From positions 1,178,001-1,242,000 of the forward strand of contig NZ_FUWJ01000001.1 in assembly GCF_900167455.1 (NCBI RefSeq): DNA of 64,000 nt, read 5' to 3'. Positions 41,451-50,439 of the stretch are shown one piece after another. The stretch is from Enhydrobacter aerosaccus (lineage in GTDB: Bacteria; Pseudomonadota; Alphaproteobacteria; Reyranellales; Reyranellaceae). How positions within the stretch are numbered: the stretch's first letter is position 1; each line of letters starts with the position of its first letter. The notes beneath the pieces were generated by a model. That model had not been told where the DNA came from, did no database searches, and worked only from the letters and a program-made list of their open reading frames with translations. The translations under genes were made by a program, and so were the position numbers.

Positions 41451-43733
41451 ATGCGCATGAGATGGCTGTTTGGCGACGGCAACAAGCCGCGCGCGCCGGT
41501 GGTGGTGGCCTTGCTGGTATTGCTGAATGCGCTGGTCCTGCGCATTGCCGATCCGCCTGGCATCGCCCGGCTGCGGGATTTCGCCTTCGACAACTTCCAG
41601 CGGCTGAAGCCGCGCGAGATGCCGGCCGACATGCCGGTCCGCATCGTCGACATCGACGAGGCGTCGTTGGCCGCCTACGGTCAGTGGCCGTGGCCGCGGA
41701 CGCGGCTCGCGGAACTGGTGGACAAGCTGACCGGGGCCGGCGCCGCCGTCATCGCCTTCGACGTCGTCTTCGCCGAGCCGGACCGGTCCTCGCTGCCCGT
41801 CATCGCCAAGAGCCTGCCGGACGCGCTGCAGGACAGCGATCTTCGCCGAACCATGGAAGCGCTACCCGACAACGACGAGGTATTCGCCGAGGCAATCGCC
41901 CGGTCGACCGTCGTCACGGGCTTTGCCTTCGATCCCTATGCCAAGGGGAGGGCTCCGCGCCGCGAATGGGGCGTGGCCCACAACAGCGGCGAGAAGGACA
42001 CGCTGTCGGTCGAGCAGCTGATCCGCCAGTTCATTCCGCAGCAGACTGGCGTGGTGCCGACGCTGAAGATCCTGGAGGAAGCGGCCAAGGGAAATGGCGC
42101 CGTGACGACCCAGATCGAAGGGGCGATCGTGCGCCACGTGCCGATGCTGTTCCGGCTCGCCGGCCAGCGCGACGAGGATCTCTATCCGGCATTGTCGATC
42201 GAGGCGCTGCGGACGGTACAGGAAGCCACGACCTATTTGGTCCGCTGGTCCGGAGCGCAGGGCTTCGAGTCGTTTGGAGCTCGGACCGGTGTCGGGTCGA
42301 TCCGTGTCGGCAAGGTAGATATCCATACCGATGCCTTCGGCCGAATGACCTTGTATGACAGTGGCCATCGCGACTCCCGCTTCGTTTCGGCGAAGGACGT
42401 CATCGACGGCACCGTGGCGCCGGACAAGATCGAGGCGAACATCGTGTTCCTCGGCACGTCGGCCGTCGGCCTGAAGGACCTGCGCAACACGCCGCTCCAG
42501 GATTCCGTCCCCGGCGTCGAGATCCATGCCCAGTTGGTCGAGCAGATGCTGACCCAGACCTTCCTCGAACGACCGGACTATGCCGACGGCGCGGAATTCC
42601 TGTATCTGGCGGGTATCGGCTTGGCCTTCGTCCTGCTGCTGCCGCGCCTGTCGGCGGTGAGCATGGGCCTGGTGGCGGTCGGCTTCGTCGGTGTCGGCAT
42701 CGTGGCGCCCTGGATCGCCTTTGCCCAGGCCCGGCTGCTGTTCGACCCGATCTATCCGTCGGCCACGCTGGCCGCGATCTATATCAGCGGTTCGGCCTTG
42801 AGCTTCGCCCGTGCCGAGCGCGACCGGCGCGAAATTCGCGGTGCCTTCGGCATGTATCTGTCTCCCGATGTCGTCGAGCAGCTCGCGCGTAATCCGAAGC
42901 TGCTGCAGCTCGGCGGGGAGATGCGCGAGATCACGGTCATGTTCACCGACGTGCGGGGCTTCACGCGCATCTCGGAGCAGTTCGATCCACAGGGGCTGAC
43001 GCGATTCATGAACCGCTTCCTGACGCCGATGACCGACCTGATCCTGTCGCACAGGGGAACGATCGACAAATACATGGGCGACGCCATCATGGCGTTCTGG
43101 AATGCGCCCTTGCCGGTCGAAGGGCACGCAATGCGCGCCTGCGAATCGGCGCTCGGCATGCAGGCCCAGCTGCAGAAGCTCAACATGGAGTGGAAGGCCG
43201 AGGCAGAGGCGGAGGGGCGCGCTCACATTCCCGTCTCGATCGGCATCGGCCTGAATACCGGTGCCGCGTCGGTCGGCAACTTCGGGTCCGACCAGCGCTT
43301 CACCTACTCCTGTCTCGGCGACGAGGTTAACCTTGCGTCGCGGCTGGAAGGACAATGCAAGACTTACGGGGTCGGCATCATCATCGGCGACAACACCTGC
43401 CGGCAGGTGCCCGATTTCGCCTCGCTGGAGCTCGATCTCGTGATGGTGAAGGGCAAGACCGAGCCGGAACGCATCCACGTCCTGCTGGGCGACAACCAGG
43501 TCCGACAGTCCGCGGCTTATGAGGCTCTGGCAAGCGCCCAGGCCGAGTTCCTGGTCCTGTATCGCGCCGGCCGGTTCATCGAGGCGCAACAGGCGATCGA
43601 AGCGTGCGTCGCTGCGGCAGAGGCAGCGGGCTGGAAACAGGGCTATTACGACATGATGCGGGAGCGGGTCGACAGGCTCGCCGAGGACGCGCCGACGGAT
43701 TGGAATGGTGTGTATGTTGCCAAGGAAAAGTGA
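41451..43733 (+). CDS. CHASE2-domain class III adenylate/guanylate cyclase
   Basis: 760 aa from ATG 41451 (ATG 41457 also possible). Order: N-terminal membrane helix (VVVALLVLLNALVLRI), extracytoplasmic CHASE2 sensor (about 40-370, with RIVDIDEASLAAYGQWPWPR typical of its start), three membrane helices (about 380-460), then a class III cyclase domain. Metal-binding Asp500 (FTDVRGFT) and Asp544 (KYMGDAIMAFW), Lys540, and the transition-state Asn/Arg in GDEVNLASRLEG are present, so it should be active, probably making cAMP in response to an external signal. A C-terminal 70-residue helical tail follows. It overlaps the next gene by 29 bp. Confidence 0.93.
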   Translation: MRMRWLFGDGNKPRAPVVVALLVLLNALVLRIADPPGIARLRDFAFDNFQRLKPREMPADMPVRIVDIDEASLAAYGQWPWPRTRLAELVDKLTGAGAAVIAFDVVFAEPDRSSLPVIAKSLPDALQDSDLRRTMEALPDNDEVFAEAIARSTVVTGFAFDPYAKGRAPRREWGVAHNSGEKDTLSVEQLIRQFIPQQTGVVPTLKILEEAAKGNGAVTTQIEGAIVRHVPMLFRLAGQRDEDLYPALSIEALRTVQEATTYLVRWSGAQGFESFGARTGVGSIRVGKVDIHTDAFGRMTLYDSGHRDSRFVSAKDVIDGTVAPDKIEANIVFLGTSAVGLKDLRNTPLQDSVPGVEIHAQLVEQMLTQTFLERPDYADGAEFLYLAGIGLAFVLLLPRLSAVSMGLVAVGFVGVGIVAPWIAFAQARLLFDPIYPSATLAAIYISGSALSFARAERDRREIRGAFGMYLSPDVVEQLARNPKLLQLGGEMREITVMFTDVRGFTRISEQFDPQGLTRFMNRFLTPMTDLILSHRGTIDKYMGDAIMAFWNAPLPVEGHAMRACESALGMQAQLQKLNMEWKAEAEAEGRAHIPVSIGIGLNTGAASVGNFGSDQRFTYSCLGDEVNLASRLEGQCKTYGVGIIIGDNTCRQVPDFASLELDLVMVKGKTEPERIHVLLGDNQVRQSAAYEALASAQAEFLVLYRAGRFIEAQQAIEACVAAAEAAGWKQGYYDMMRERVDRLAEDAPTDWNGVYVAKEK

Positions 43734-44610
43734 GCTGGCGGCCATCGAGTCATTGGTCTGCCGGGATGTCGGCCGCAAGACGCAGGCGCTGATCGAAGCA
43801 AGCCGGGGCAGCATTGCGGCCGCCGCTCAATCGCTGGCGACGGCGCGAAGCGTCGGGCTGATCACGGGCTTCTTCGTTCCACGCGATCATGTTGCGGCAC
43901 CCGAAACCGACGGCCCGGTGGGAACGGCCCTGTTGGCGGCCAGCCTCGCCGCCTGTGGTATTCCCACCCGCATTGCCGTGGATTCGCCCTGCGCCGAGGC
44001 CGTGCGGGCGGCGGTCCACGAGACCGGCGAACCTGTCGTCGTCGACGAGATGGGTGTCGAGGACCGTCCCGGTATCGAACGCACGATTGGCGCATGGCGG
44101 ACAGCCGGCGTCACCCACGCGATTGCCATCGAACGTTGCGGCCTGAGTACCGATGGCCGGCCGCGCAATATGCGCGGCGTCGACGTATCGCCCTGGACCG
44201 CGCCGCTGGACGATCTGTTCACTGCCGAGGATTGGACGCGCATCGCTGTCGGCGATGGCGGCAATGAAATTGGAATGGGCAAGCTGCCAGCCGGCCTCAT
44301 CGCCAGCACGGTTCCGAATGGCGAGCGGATTGCCTGCATCACCTCGTGCGATCATCTGGTGGTGGCAGGCGTTTCCAATTGGGGCGCCTATGGACTGATG
44401 GCGGCACTGGCGCTTTTGAAGCCGGAATGGTCATCGACGATCGACAAGTTTCTGACCGCGAAACTGGATCTTCAGGTGACGAAGGCGATTGTTGCGAAGG
44501 CTGGTGCCGTCGATGGCGTAACGGCGCGCAACGAGGCCACTGTCGACGGATTTGGTCCGGAAATCCACGGCGAGCTGATCGACGGCTTGCGGCGGATTGC
44601 CTGGCGCTAG
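43705..44610 (+). CDS. DUF4392 D-glutamate cyclase-like protein
   Basis: 301 aa. The segment IAVGDGGNEIGMGKL, with LITGFFVPRD, DGPVGTALLAASL and TSCDHLVVAGVSNWGAYGLMAAL, is characteristic of DUF4392, whose animal homologue is mitochondrial D-glutamate cyclase (converts D-glutamate to 5-oxoproline). The start is uncertain (ATG 43705 or ATG 43714), both inside the end of the cyclase gene; overlap suggests coupling. A pyroglutamyl-peptidase gene elsewhere in the window deals with the same 5-oxoproline chemistry but is 13 kb away. Confidence 0.85.
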   Translation: MVCMLPRKSELAAIESLVCRDVGRKTQALIEASRGSIAAAAQSLATARSVGLITGFFVPRDHVAAPETDGPVGTALLAASLAACGIPTRIAVDSPCAEAVRAAVHETGEPVVVDEMGVEDRPGIERTIGAWRTAGVTHAIAIERCGLSTDGRPRNMRGVDVSPWTAPLDDLFTAEDWTRIAVGDGGNEIGMGKLPAGLIASTVPNGERIACITSCDHLVVAGVSNWGAYGLMAALALLKPEWSSTIDKFLTAKLDLQVTKAIVAKAGAVDGVTARNEATVDGFGPEIHGELIDGLRRIAWR

Positions 44611-44633
44611 GGGGCGGACTAGGTTGCGCCGCC

Positions 44634-45800
44634 ATGGAAAACCCTTACGCGCCGACCCATCCTGAAATCCGCGACGCCGTTCGCGCCCTATGTCTCAAGT
44701 TCGATGGCGCCTACTGGCGCAAGCTCGATCGCGACCGCGGCTATCCCACGGAGTTCGTGAAGGCGCTCACCGATGCCGGCTGGCTCGCAACCCTCATCCC
44801 CGAGGAGTACGGGGGTGCCGGGTTGGGAATCTCGGCGGCCGCTGCAGTGCTCGAAGAAGTCCAGCGGGCGGGCTGCAACGGAGCGGCGTGTCATGCCCAG
44901 ATGTACACCATGGGCACCGTGCTTCGGCATGGCAGCACAGAGCAGAAGCAACGCTACCTGCCGGCCGTCGCCAGTGGCGAGCTGCGTCTCCAGGCCTTCG
45001 GTGTGACGGAACCCACCAGCGGTACCGACACGCTGGCACTGCGGACGACGGCGGTGAAGAAGAACAACAGCACCTACGTCGTGAACGGCCAGAAAGTCTG
45101 GACCAGCCGCGCCGAACATTCCGACCTGATGCTGCTTCTGGCTCGCACGACGCCGCGCGATCAGGTCCAGAAGCGCACCGAAGGGCTGTCGGTGTTTCTG
45201 GTCGACATGCGCAAGGTGCTCGACAAGGGCCTGACTATCCGGCCGATCCGGACCATGATGAACCACAACACCACTGAGGTGTTCTTCGACAACATGGAGA
45301 TCCCGGCCGAGAGCCTGATCGGTGAGGAAGGGCAGGGGTTCCGCTACATCCTGAGCGGCATGAATGCGGAGCGGATCCTGATTTCAGCCGAATGCATCGG
45401 CGATGCCCGCTGGTTCATCGAAAAGGCGACGAACTACGCCAAGGAGCGCAAGCTGTTCGGCCGGCCGATCGGCCAGAACCAGGGCGTTCAATTCCCGATC
45501 GCGCGTGCCTACGCCCAGACCGAGGCGGCGGACCTCATGGTGCGCAAGGCGGCGACCCTCTACGAGGCCGGCCTTCCCTGTGGCGCGGAGGCCAACATGG
45601 CGAAGATGCTCGGCTCGGAAGCCGCTTGGGCGGCGGCCGACATGTGCGTGCAGACCCATGGCGGCTTCGGCTTCGCCGAGGAGTACGATATCGAGCGTAA
45701 GTTCCGCGAGACGCGGCTCTACATGGTCGCGCCGATCTCGACCAACATGATCCTGAACTTCGTCTCCGAGCACGTGCTCGGCCTGCCGCGATCGTACTAG
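44634..45800 (+). CDS. Acyl-CoA dehydrogenase
   Basis: 388 aa from ATG 44634. Flavin and substrate signatures: AFGVTEPTSGTDTLAL, WTSRAEHSD, FDNMEIPAESLIGEEGQGF, RKLFGRPIGQNQGVQF and QTHGGFGFAEEYDIERKFRETRL. The usual catalytic Glu of IYEGT is missing here (VAPIST). Instead Glu246 occurs in SGMNAERILIS, the position that carries the base in isovaleryl-CoA and long-chain acyl-CoA dehydrogenases. Therefore probably active on a branched or unusual acyl-CoA. It starts 23 bp after the DUF4392 gene. Confidence 0.93.
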   Translation: MENPYAPTHPEIRDAVRALCLKFDGAYWRKLDRDRGYPTEFVKALTDAGWLATLIPEEYGGAGLGISAAAAVLEEVQRAGCNGAACHAQMYTMGTVLRHGSTEQKQRYLPAVASGELRLQAFGVTEPTSGTDTLALRTTAVKKNNSTYVVNGQKVWTSRAEHSDLMLLLARTTPRDQVQKRTEGLSVFLVDMRKVLDKGLTIRPIRTMMNHNTTEVFFDNMEIPAESLIGEEGQGFRYILSGMNAERILISAECIGDARWFIEKATNYAKERKLFGRPIGQNQGVQFPIARAYAQTEAADLMVRKAATLYEAGLPCGAEANMAKMLGSEAAWAAADMCVQTHGGFGFAEEYDIERKFRETRLYMVAPISTNMILNFVSEHVLGLPRSY

Positions 45801-45814
45801 GCAGCTCGGTGCCC

Positions 45815-46624
45815 TTATTGGGGGAGCGAGCGCAGAATGGCTGGCAGCTCCTCCATGAATGCGGCACGCGCGCGGATACCGCCCGACTCGGATTCCTTCT
45901 TCTCGTCCTGGATCAGGCGGGCGAATACGATGTTGTGGGTCCCCCTCGTGGCCCAGCCGACGAACCAGCCATAAGAATGGGCCTCGTCACGAGTGCCGTC
46001 GCGGGCGACGGGGGCACCGCTGCCGGTCTTGCCGTGGACTTCCCACCCGTCCTGTAGATCGGCGACTTTGGTGATTCGGTCCGTCATCTCGAAGGCGTGC
46101 GGGGAAAGCGGCAGTTGCCCTCTCTTCACGTCCTCCAGGAAAGCCAGCTGTTCCAGGGGCGATATCTTCAGGGACGAGCTCAGCCATGATCGCGTCAGCC
46201 CGTTGTGTTTGCCGGGATCGCCGGACACATCCTCGTTGCCATAGTGGAAGGCGGAGACATAGTTCTGGAATCGCGTCTCACCCAGCGCCTGCGTCACTTG
46301 TTGAGAGAACCACACCACGGAGTTCCTGATCCAGCTGGTCGGGTCCGTCGTCTGCCGCCAGGCCGGAATCCAATCGGCGTAGCCCTTGTGAAAGGCCAAG
46401 GCGGGCGTGTGTTCGTCCTGCAGGAAGCCCGAGTCGTACCCCATCAGGCTGATGGCGATCTTGAATGTCGATGCCGGTGTGGCGCGCTGCGTACAATCGC
46501 CCTGCTGACGGAGGATCTTGCCGGTTCCGGCATCGGCGATGGCGGTGCAGATCGTGCGTGCTTGGGCACTCGGCACGGCAAGAATCGTGGCCAGCAGTCC
46601 GAACGCGACATGTCGCAGATACAT
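45815..46624 (-). CDS. Class D (OXA-type) beta-lactamase
   Basis: 269 aa from ATG 46624, chosen because AGGAG lies 5 nt upstream (an upstream GTG at 46630 overlaps that site). Signal peptide MYLRHVAFGLLATILAVPSAQA. Class D motifs are complete: STFK at 52-55 (PASTFKIA), Ser-x-Val at 102-104 (NSVVWFSQ), YGN at 128-130 (FHYGNEDVSG), Trp147 (RSWLSSSLKISPLEQ) and KTG at 199-201 (HGKTGSGAPV). A periplasmic serine beta-lactamase that would hydrolyse penicillins at least. No mobile element flanks it; it ends a minus-strand series with exoD, so it looks intrinsic to the chromosome. Confidence 0.93.
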   Translation of the reverse strand: MYLRHVAFGLLATILAVPSAQARTICTAIADAGTGKILRQQGDCTQRATPASTFKIAISLMGYDSGFLQDEHTPALAFHKGYADWIPAWRQTTDPTSWIRNSVVWFSQQVTQALGETRFQNYVSAFHYGNEDVSGDPGKHNGLTRSWLSSSLKISPLEQLAFLEDVKRGQLPLSPHAFEMTDRITKVADLQDGWEVHGKTGSGAPVARDGTRDEAHSYGWFVGWATRGTHNIVFARLIQDEKKESESGGIRARAAFMEELPAILRSLPQ

Positions 46625-46643
46625 GAACACTCCTGTGCAATGA

Positions 46644-47255
46644 CTAGAATACGGACTTCAGCAATCCGATAACGACCCAGGGGCCGACGATCACCAGGAA
46701 GGCGGTCCAGATGGCGGTGAGAACTGTGAAAAGCCAGCCCAGCATCGCCATGATGCCGTCGCCTTCGATCAGGGAGAGGCAGAAGAACAGAATCGCCCAG
46801 GCAGGCAGCAGGTTGTCGAGGGGAATCGGCAACGCCAGGATGACGATCATCATCGTCAGTGCGAGCTGGAGCAGGCGACGACGCGAGCCGGTTACCCACC
46901 AGCTCCGGCGCGGGTGGACCATGTCTTCAAGCCACTCGATGTGGCTGCGACTGCGGGCAAGAAAATCCTGCAATCTGCCACGCGGCAGCGCGCGTGCGCC
47001 CAGAAACGACGGCAGGGTTGGAGCTGGTCGTCCCAGGGCAGCCTGGGCGACGAGCAGGAGCATCGGCAGGCCGGTGACGGTCGAGAGCAGCGGGATGCCG
47101 GTCGGGACGCAATTCGGCAAGCTCAGCGCCGCGATGATGAAGGCGTAGGAGCGTGCCTCCAGCCCGGTGAAGAAGTCCTCGAGGGTGAGTCGGGAGTCGC
47201 GCGGTCCGGCGAACAGCCGTTCCAGCACCGGCAGGAGCGTACCGCCGTCGCTCAT
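46644..47255 (-). CDS. exoD: ExoD-family membrane protein
   Basis: 203 aa. Starts with a soluble helix and TLEDFFTGLEARSYAFIIAALSLPNCVPTGIPLLSTVTGLPMLLLV, the signature region of ExoD. Four to five hydrophobic segments follow, including two near the C-terminus (WAILFFCLSLIEGDGIMAML; FTVLTAIWTAFLVIVGPW). In Sinorhizobium exoD affects exopolysaccharide production and alkaline tolerance; the mechanism is unknown. Overlaps the CitE-like gene by ATGA and lies 19 bp upstream of the beta-lactamase. Confidence 0.9.
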   Translation of the reverse strand: MSDGGTLLPVLERLFAGPRDSRLTLEDFFTGLEARSYAFIIAALSLPNCVPTGIPLLSTVTGLPMLLLVAQAALGRPAPTLPSFLGARALPRGRLQDFLARSRSHIEWLEDMVHPRRSWWVTGSRRRLLQLALTMMIVILALPIPLDNLLPAWAILFFCLSLIEGDGIMAMLGWLFTVLTAIWTAFLVIVGPWVVIGLLKSVF

Positions 47256-48115
47256 CCCGCCTGCGCCAGCAGGCGGCGGGCCAGGACCAGATGTGGCTTG
47301 TCGAGCATCTTGCCATCGAGAGTCAAAACGCCGGCGCCCGGGTTACCTTCGAAGGTGGCGACGACGCGCTTGGCCCAGTCGACTTCCCCGGCGGACGGCG
47401 TGAAGACCTCGTGGATGATGGCGACCTGGTCGGGGTGAATGGCGATCTTGCCGCCATAGCCCATGCGTCGCGCATCCTGGGCCTCGGCGCGCAACCCCTC
47501 GACATTCTTGATATCGGGATAGACCGTATCGTAGGCGGTGACGCCCGCGGCCACCGACGCCATCAGATTGATGGTGCGCGCGAGCTTGAAGGTATCGTCG
47601 TACACACCCGGCGCGGGACCCTTGGCCAGGGCGCCGAGATCCGCCATCAGATCCTCGCCACCCCAGGAATGACCAATCAGGCGGTCGTGCCGTGCTGGCG
47701 CTGCCGTGAGAGCGAGTACCGCGGCGGCACTCTCGGTGGCGATGGTGAGGATTCGTGTCGTGCCGGGCGCGATGCCCTCCCGCGCTTCCAGGGCATCGAG
47801 ATAGGTCGCAAGCAGATCGATGTCGCGCTGTCCGATGCATTTCGGGAACACGATGCCATCGGGCCGGCCCTGCATGACGACGGCCAGATCGGCGAGCGTC
47901 AGGCCGGTGTCGAGGGCATTGACCCGGATGTAGAGCTTGGGGCCACCAGTGCGGTTGGCCGAACGCAGATACGAGAGGGCCATGTCCCGCGCCGTGGCTT
48001 TGCGGTCCAGGGCGACTGAATCCTCGAGATCGAGGATCAGCCCATCAGCGCCAGAGAGCGGTCCTTTGGCGAGCTTGCGCTCGGAATCGGCGGGAACGAA
48101 CAGGAAAGAACGCAT
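47252..48115 (-). CDS. HpcH/HpaI aldolase/citrate lyase beta-like (CitE) lyase
   Basis: 287 aa TIM-barrel. MRSFLFVPADSERKLAKG, GADGLILDLEDSVALDRK (substrate/CoA region), IRVNALDTG, ILTIATESAAAVLAL (metal Glu), GGEDLMADLG (metal Asp) and YGGKIAIHPDQVAIIHEVF are CitE/malyl-CoA lyase features. It probably cleaves or forms a 3-hydroxyacyl-CoA (malyl-, methylmalyl- or citramalyl-CoA type). It starts 13 bp after the MaoC hydratase gene; hydratase plus lyase is a common pair for dissimilation of unsaturated dicarboxyl-CoA esters. Confidence 0.9.
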   Translation of the reverse strand: MRSFLFVPADSERKLAKGPLSGADGLILDLEDSVALDRKATARDMALSYLRSANRTGGPKLYIRVNALDTGLTLADLAVVMQGRPDGIVFPKCIGQRDIDLLATYLDALEAREGIAPGTTRILTIATESAAAVLALTAAPARHDRLIGHSWGGEDLMADLGALAKGPAPGVYDDTFKLARTINLMASVAAGVTAYDTVYPDIKNVEGLRAEAQDARRMGYGGKIAIHPDQVAIIHEVFTPSAGEVDWAKRVVATFEGNPGAGVLTLDGKMLDKPHLVLARRLLAQAG

Positions 48116-48128
48116 CTGCGGGACCTCT

Positions 48129-48581
48129 CTATTGCGGGCGCTTGCGCATCAGCGCCTGACGCGTGCACTGGGCGACGATCTCGCCGCGCTGGTTGAAGGC
48201 TGTATGACCGAACTCGACGATACCGGCATCGGGACGTGACTTGCTCTCCCGCACCGATACGACCTTGGTCTGCACCCTCAGCGTGTCGCCATGGAAGACC
48301 GGCTTGGGAAAGCGGACGTCGGTCATACCAAGGTTGGCGACAGTGGTCCCCAGTGTCGTATCGTTCACGGTAATGCCGATCATCAGGCCCAGCGTGAACA
48401 GGCTGTTGACGATGCGCTGGCCGAACTCGGTCTTGGACGCGAATTCCTCGTCGAGATGCAGTGGCTGCACGTTCATGGTCAGCGAACTGAACAGGACGTT
48501 GTCCATCTCGGTGACGGTGCGGGTCCAGGGATGGTCGAACGTGCGCCCGATCGCGAACTCCTCGAAATACAGCCCTGCCAT
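48129..48581 (-). CDS. MaoC-family (R)-specific enoyl-CoA hydratase
   Basis: 150 aa single hot-dog domain from ATG 48581, preceded by GAGAGGAG. The hydratase motif lies in [35 protein letters not shown], with the His/Asp pair of the MaoC active site. [18 protein letters not shown] is a typical end. Hydrates a trans-2-enoyl-CoA. Shorter than mesaconyl-CoA hydratase (about 340 aa), so not that enzyme in its usual form. First gene of the MaoC-CitE-ExoD-OXA series. Confidence 0.9.
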   Translation of the reverse strand: MAGLYFEEFAIGRTFDHPWTRTVTEMDNVLFSSLTMNVQPLHLDEEFASKTEFGQRIVNSLFTLGLMIGITVNDTTLGTTVANLGMTDVRFPKPVFHGDTLRVQTKVVSVRESKSRPDAGIVEFGHTAFNQRGEIVAQCTRQALMRKRPQ

Positions 48582-48686
48582 TTTCTCCTCTCGAAAGATG
48601 TGCGGTTCTAGCACGGATGGACGTTGGCCCGGCGGTCATCGTATCAATGCGACCACAAGACGAAACAGCGAGATGCGGAGCGAACG

Positions 48687-49664
48687 ATGCGGGCCATGAT
48701 CAGCGAATTGCCGGGCGGGCCGGAGAGTCTCAAGCTGATGGAGGTCCCGTCGGCCCCGGTCGGGAAGGGGCAGGTGCGCATCGCCGTTCATGCCGCGGGC
48801 GTTAATTTTCCCGACACGCTCATCATCGCCGACAAGTACCAGTTCAAGCCGCCCCGCCCGTTTGCGCCTGGCCACGAGGTGGCCGGTGATGTCACCGAAG
48901 TAGGCGAGGGCGTGACCGCCTACAAGGTCGGTGACCGCGTCATCGGCATGATCGGCCATGGCGGCTATGCGACCGAGGTCGTGGCCGACGAAAGCCAGCT
49001 CCTGCCGATGCCGAAGAACATGAGCTACGAGGACGGCGCCGCCTTCACGATGACGTACGGGACCTCGTACTACGCCTTGAAGCAGCGCAGCAGCTACAAG
49101 CCGGGCGAGACCCTGTTGGTGACGGGCGCTTCTGGCGGCGTCGGTCTGACGGCGGTGGAACTCGGCTCATTGATGGGACTCAAGGTGATCGCCGCGGTCG
49201 GGTCCGACGAGAAGATGGAGATATGCCGCCGGTATGGCGCCACCATGTTCGTGAACTACGCCAAGGAGAAGATGCGCGACAAGGTGAAGGAACTCACTGG
49301 CGGCGCCGGTGCGGACATCATCTACGACGCCGTGGGCGGCGATGCGTTCGACGAGGCGATCCGCTGCATCGCCTGGTATGGCCGTCTCCTGGTGGTCGGG
49401 TTCGCGGCCGGCCGGATTCCGTCCTTGCCGGCCAACCTCGCCCTGCTCAAGAGCTGCGACGTGCGCGGTGTCTTCTACGGTGCGTGGCGCGCTCGCGAGC
49501 CCGTCGAGGCACGCAAGAACTTCGAGGAACTGCTGGCCTGGTACGCCCAGGGCAAGCTCAAGCCGCATATCTCCATGCGCTTCCCGCTGGAGAAGGGAGC
49601 GGAGGCGATGAATGCGCTGCTGTCTCGCAAGGCGACCGGCAAGGTCGTCTTGACCATGGGCTGA
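48687..49664 (+). CDS. NADPH:quinone oxidoreductase-family (zinc-less MDR)
   Basis: 325 aa from ATG 48687. MDR fold without zinc ligands: AAGVNFPDTLIIADKYQ, FAPGHEVAGDVTEVGEGV, Rossmann motif VTGASGGVGLTAVELGSLMG and GGAGADIIYDAVGGDAFDEAIRC. Reduces quinones or enoyl-type substrates with NADPH. It is divergent from the MaoC gene and followed 6 bp later by an SDR gene; together with the acyl-CoA genes nearby this suggests a lipid or aromatic acid pathway. Confidence 0.92.
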   Translation: MRAMISELPGGPESLKLMEVPSAPVGKGQVRIAVHAAGVNFPDTLIIADKYQFKPPRPFAPGHEVAGDVTEVGEGVTAYKVGDRVIGMIGHGGYATEVVADESQLLPMPKNMSYEDGAAFTMTYGTSYYALKQRSSYKPGETLLVTGASGGVGLTAVELGSLMGLKVIAAVGSDEKMEICRRYGATMFVNYAKEKMRDKVKELTGGAGADIIYDAVGGDAFDEAIRCIAWYGRLLVVGFAAGRIPSLPANLALLKSCDVRGVFYGAWRAREPVEARKNFEELLAWYAQGKLKPHISMRFPLEKGAEAMNALLSRKATGKVVLTMG

Positions 49665-49670
49665 GCCGGC

Positions 49671-50426
49671 ATGGGGCGCCTTTCCGGCAAGATCGCCATT
49701 GTCACCGGCGCCGCGTCCGGCATTGGAGCGGCGTCCGCGCAGCTTTTCGCCGAGGAAGGGGCGCAGGTCCTGGCGGTCGACCGGCCCGAATCGGATATCA
49801 CGTCCGTGCATGCGGGCAATGCCGCCATCGCGCCTTTGAAGGTCGATATCACGGCTGACGATGCCCCGAAGCGGATCGTCGAGGCGGCGCTGGCGACCTT
49901 CGGAGCGCTCGACATCCTGTTCAATAACGCAGGGGTCAGCGGTCGCGCCTTCGTCGAGGAGATGACCGATGAGATGTGGGACCGCGTCAACGACGTGAAC
50001 GTGCGCGGCATGTTCCGCCTGTGCCGCGAGGCGATTCCGGCGCTCAAGGCCAGGGCCAGGGAGAGGAACCGCGCCAGGATCATCAACACTGCATCGGTGA
50101 TGGCGTTCGACACCGACTACGGCCTTGCCGCCTACTGTGCCTCAAAGGCCGGTGTCGGCGGCCTGACCCGGACGCTGGCGCTCGAACTCGGCAAGTTCAA
50201 CATCACGGCCAACTATATATGTCCCGGGGCGATCTACACGGGCATGACGCGCAGCAACTTCGACAACGCCGAAATTCGCGCGGTGTGGGAGAAAAAGGCC
50301 GCCTTGCGCCGGTTGGGTCAGCCGATCGATATTGCGCGGGGTGCCCTGCTTCTCGCGTCGGACGAGGCGGACTTCATCACCGGGCATGAACTGGTGGTCG
50401 ATGGCGGGCTGACACTGCGAACCTAG
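49671..50426 (+). CDS. Short-chain dehydrogenase/reductase
   Basis: 251 aa classical SDR: VTGAASGIGAASAQLF, NNAGVSGRAF, catalytic Ser in INTASVMAF, Tyr-x3-Lys in YCASKAGV, and C-terminal FITGHELVVDGGLTLRT. The Asp in LAVDRPESD after beta-2 favours NAD over NADP. Cotranscribed with the upstream quinone oxidoreductase and the DUF2817 gene 13 bp downstream. Substrate not assignable. Confidence 0.92.
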   Translation: MGRLSGKIAIVTGAASGIGAASAQLFAEEGAQVLAVDRPESDITSVHAGNAAIAPLKVDITADDAPKRIVEAALATFGALDILFNNAGVSGRAFVEEMTDEMWDRVNDVNVRGMFRLCREAIPALKARARERNRARIINTASVMAFDTDYGLAAYCASKAGVGGLTRTLALELGKFNITANYICPGAIYTGMTRSNFDNAEIRAVWEKKAALRRLGQPIDIARGALLLASDEADFITGHELVVDGGLTLRT

Positions 50427-50439
50427 GTGTAGCGTTATC

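Noticed and set aside
41314..41460. 48-codon frame between erpA and the cyclase, preceded by AAGGAGG
   Set aside because: The ribosome-site-like sequence is only 1-2 nt from the ATG, the protein has no recognisable features, and it overlaps the cyclase start. Possible but not supported.
41862..43814. 650-codon minus-strand frame
   Set aside because: Antisense to the CHASE2 cyclase, whose domain motifs are unmistakable.
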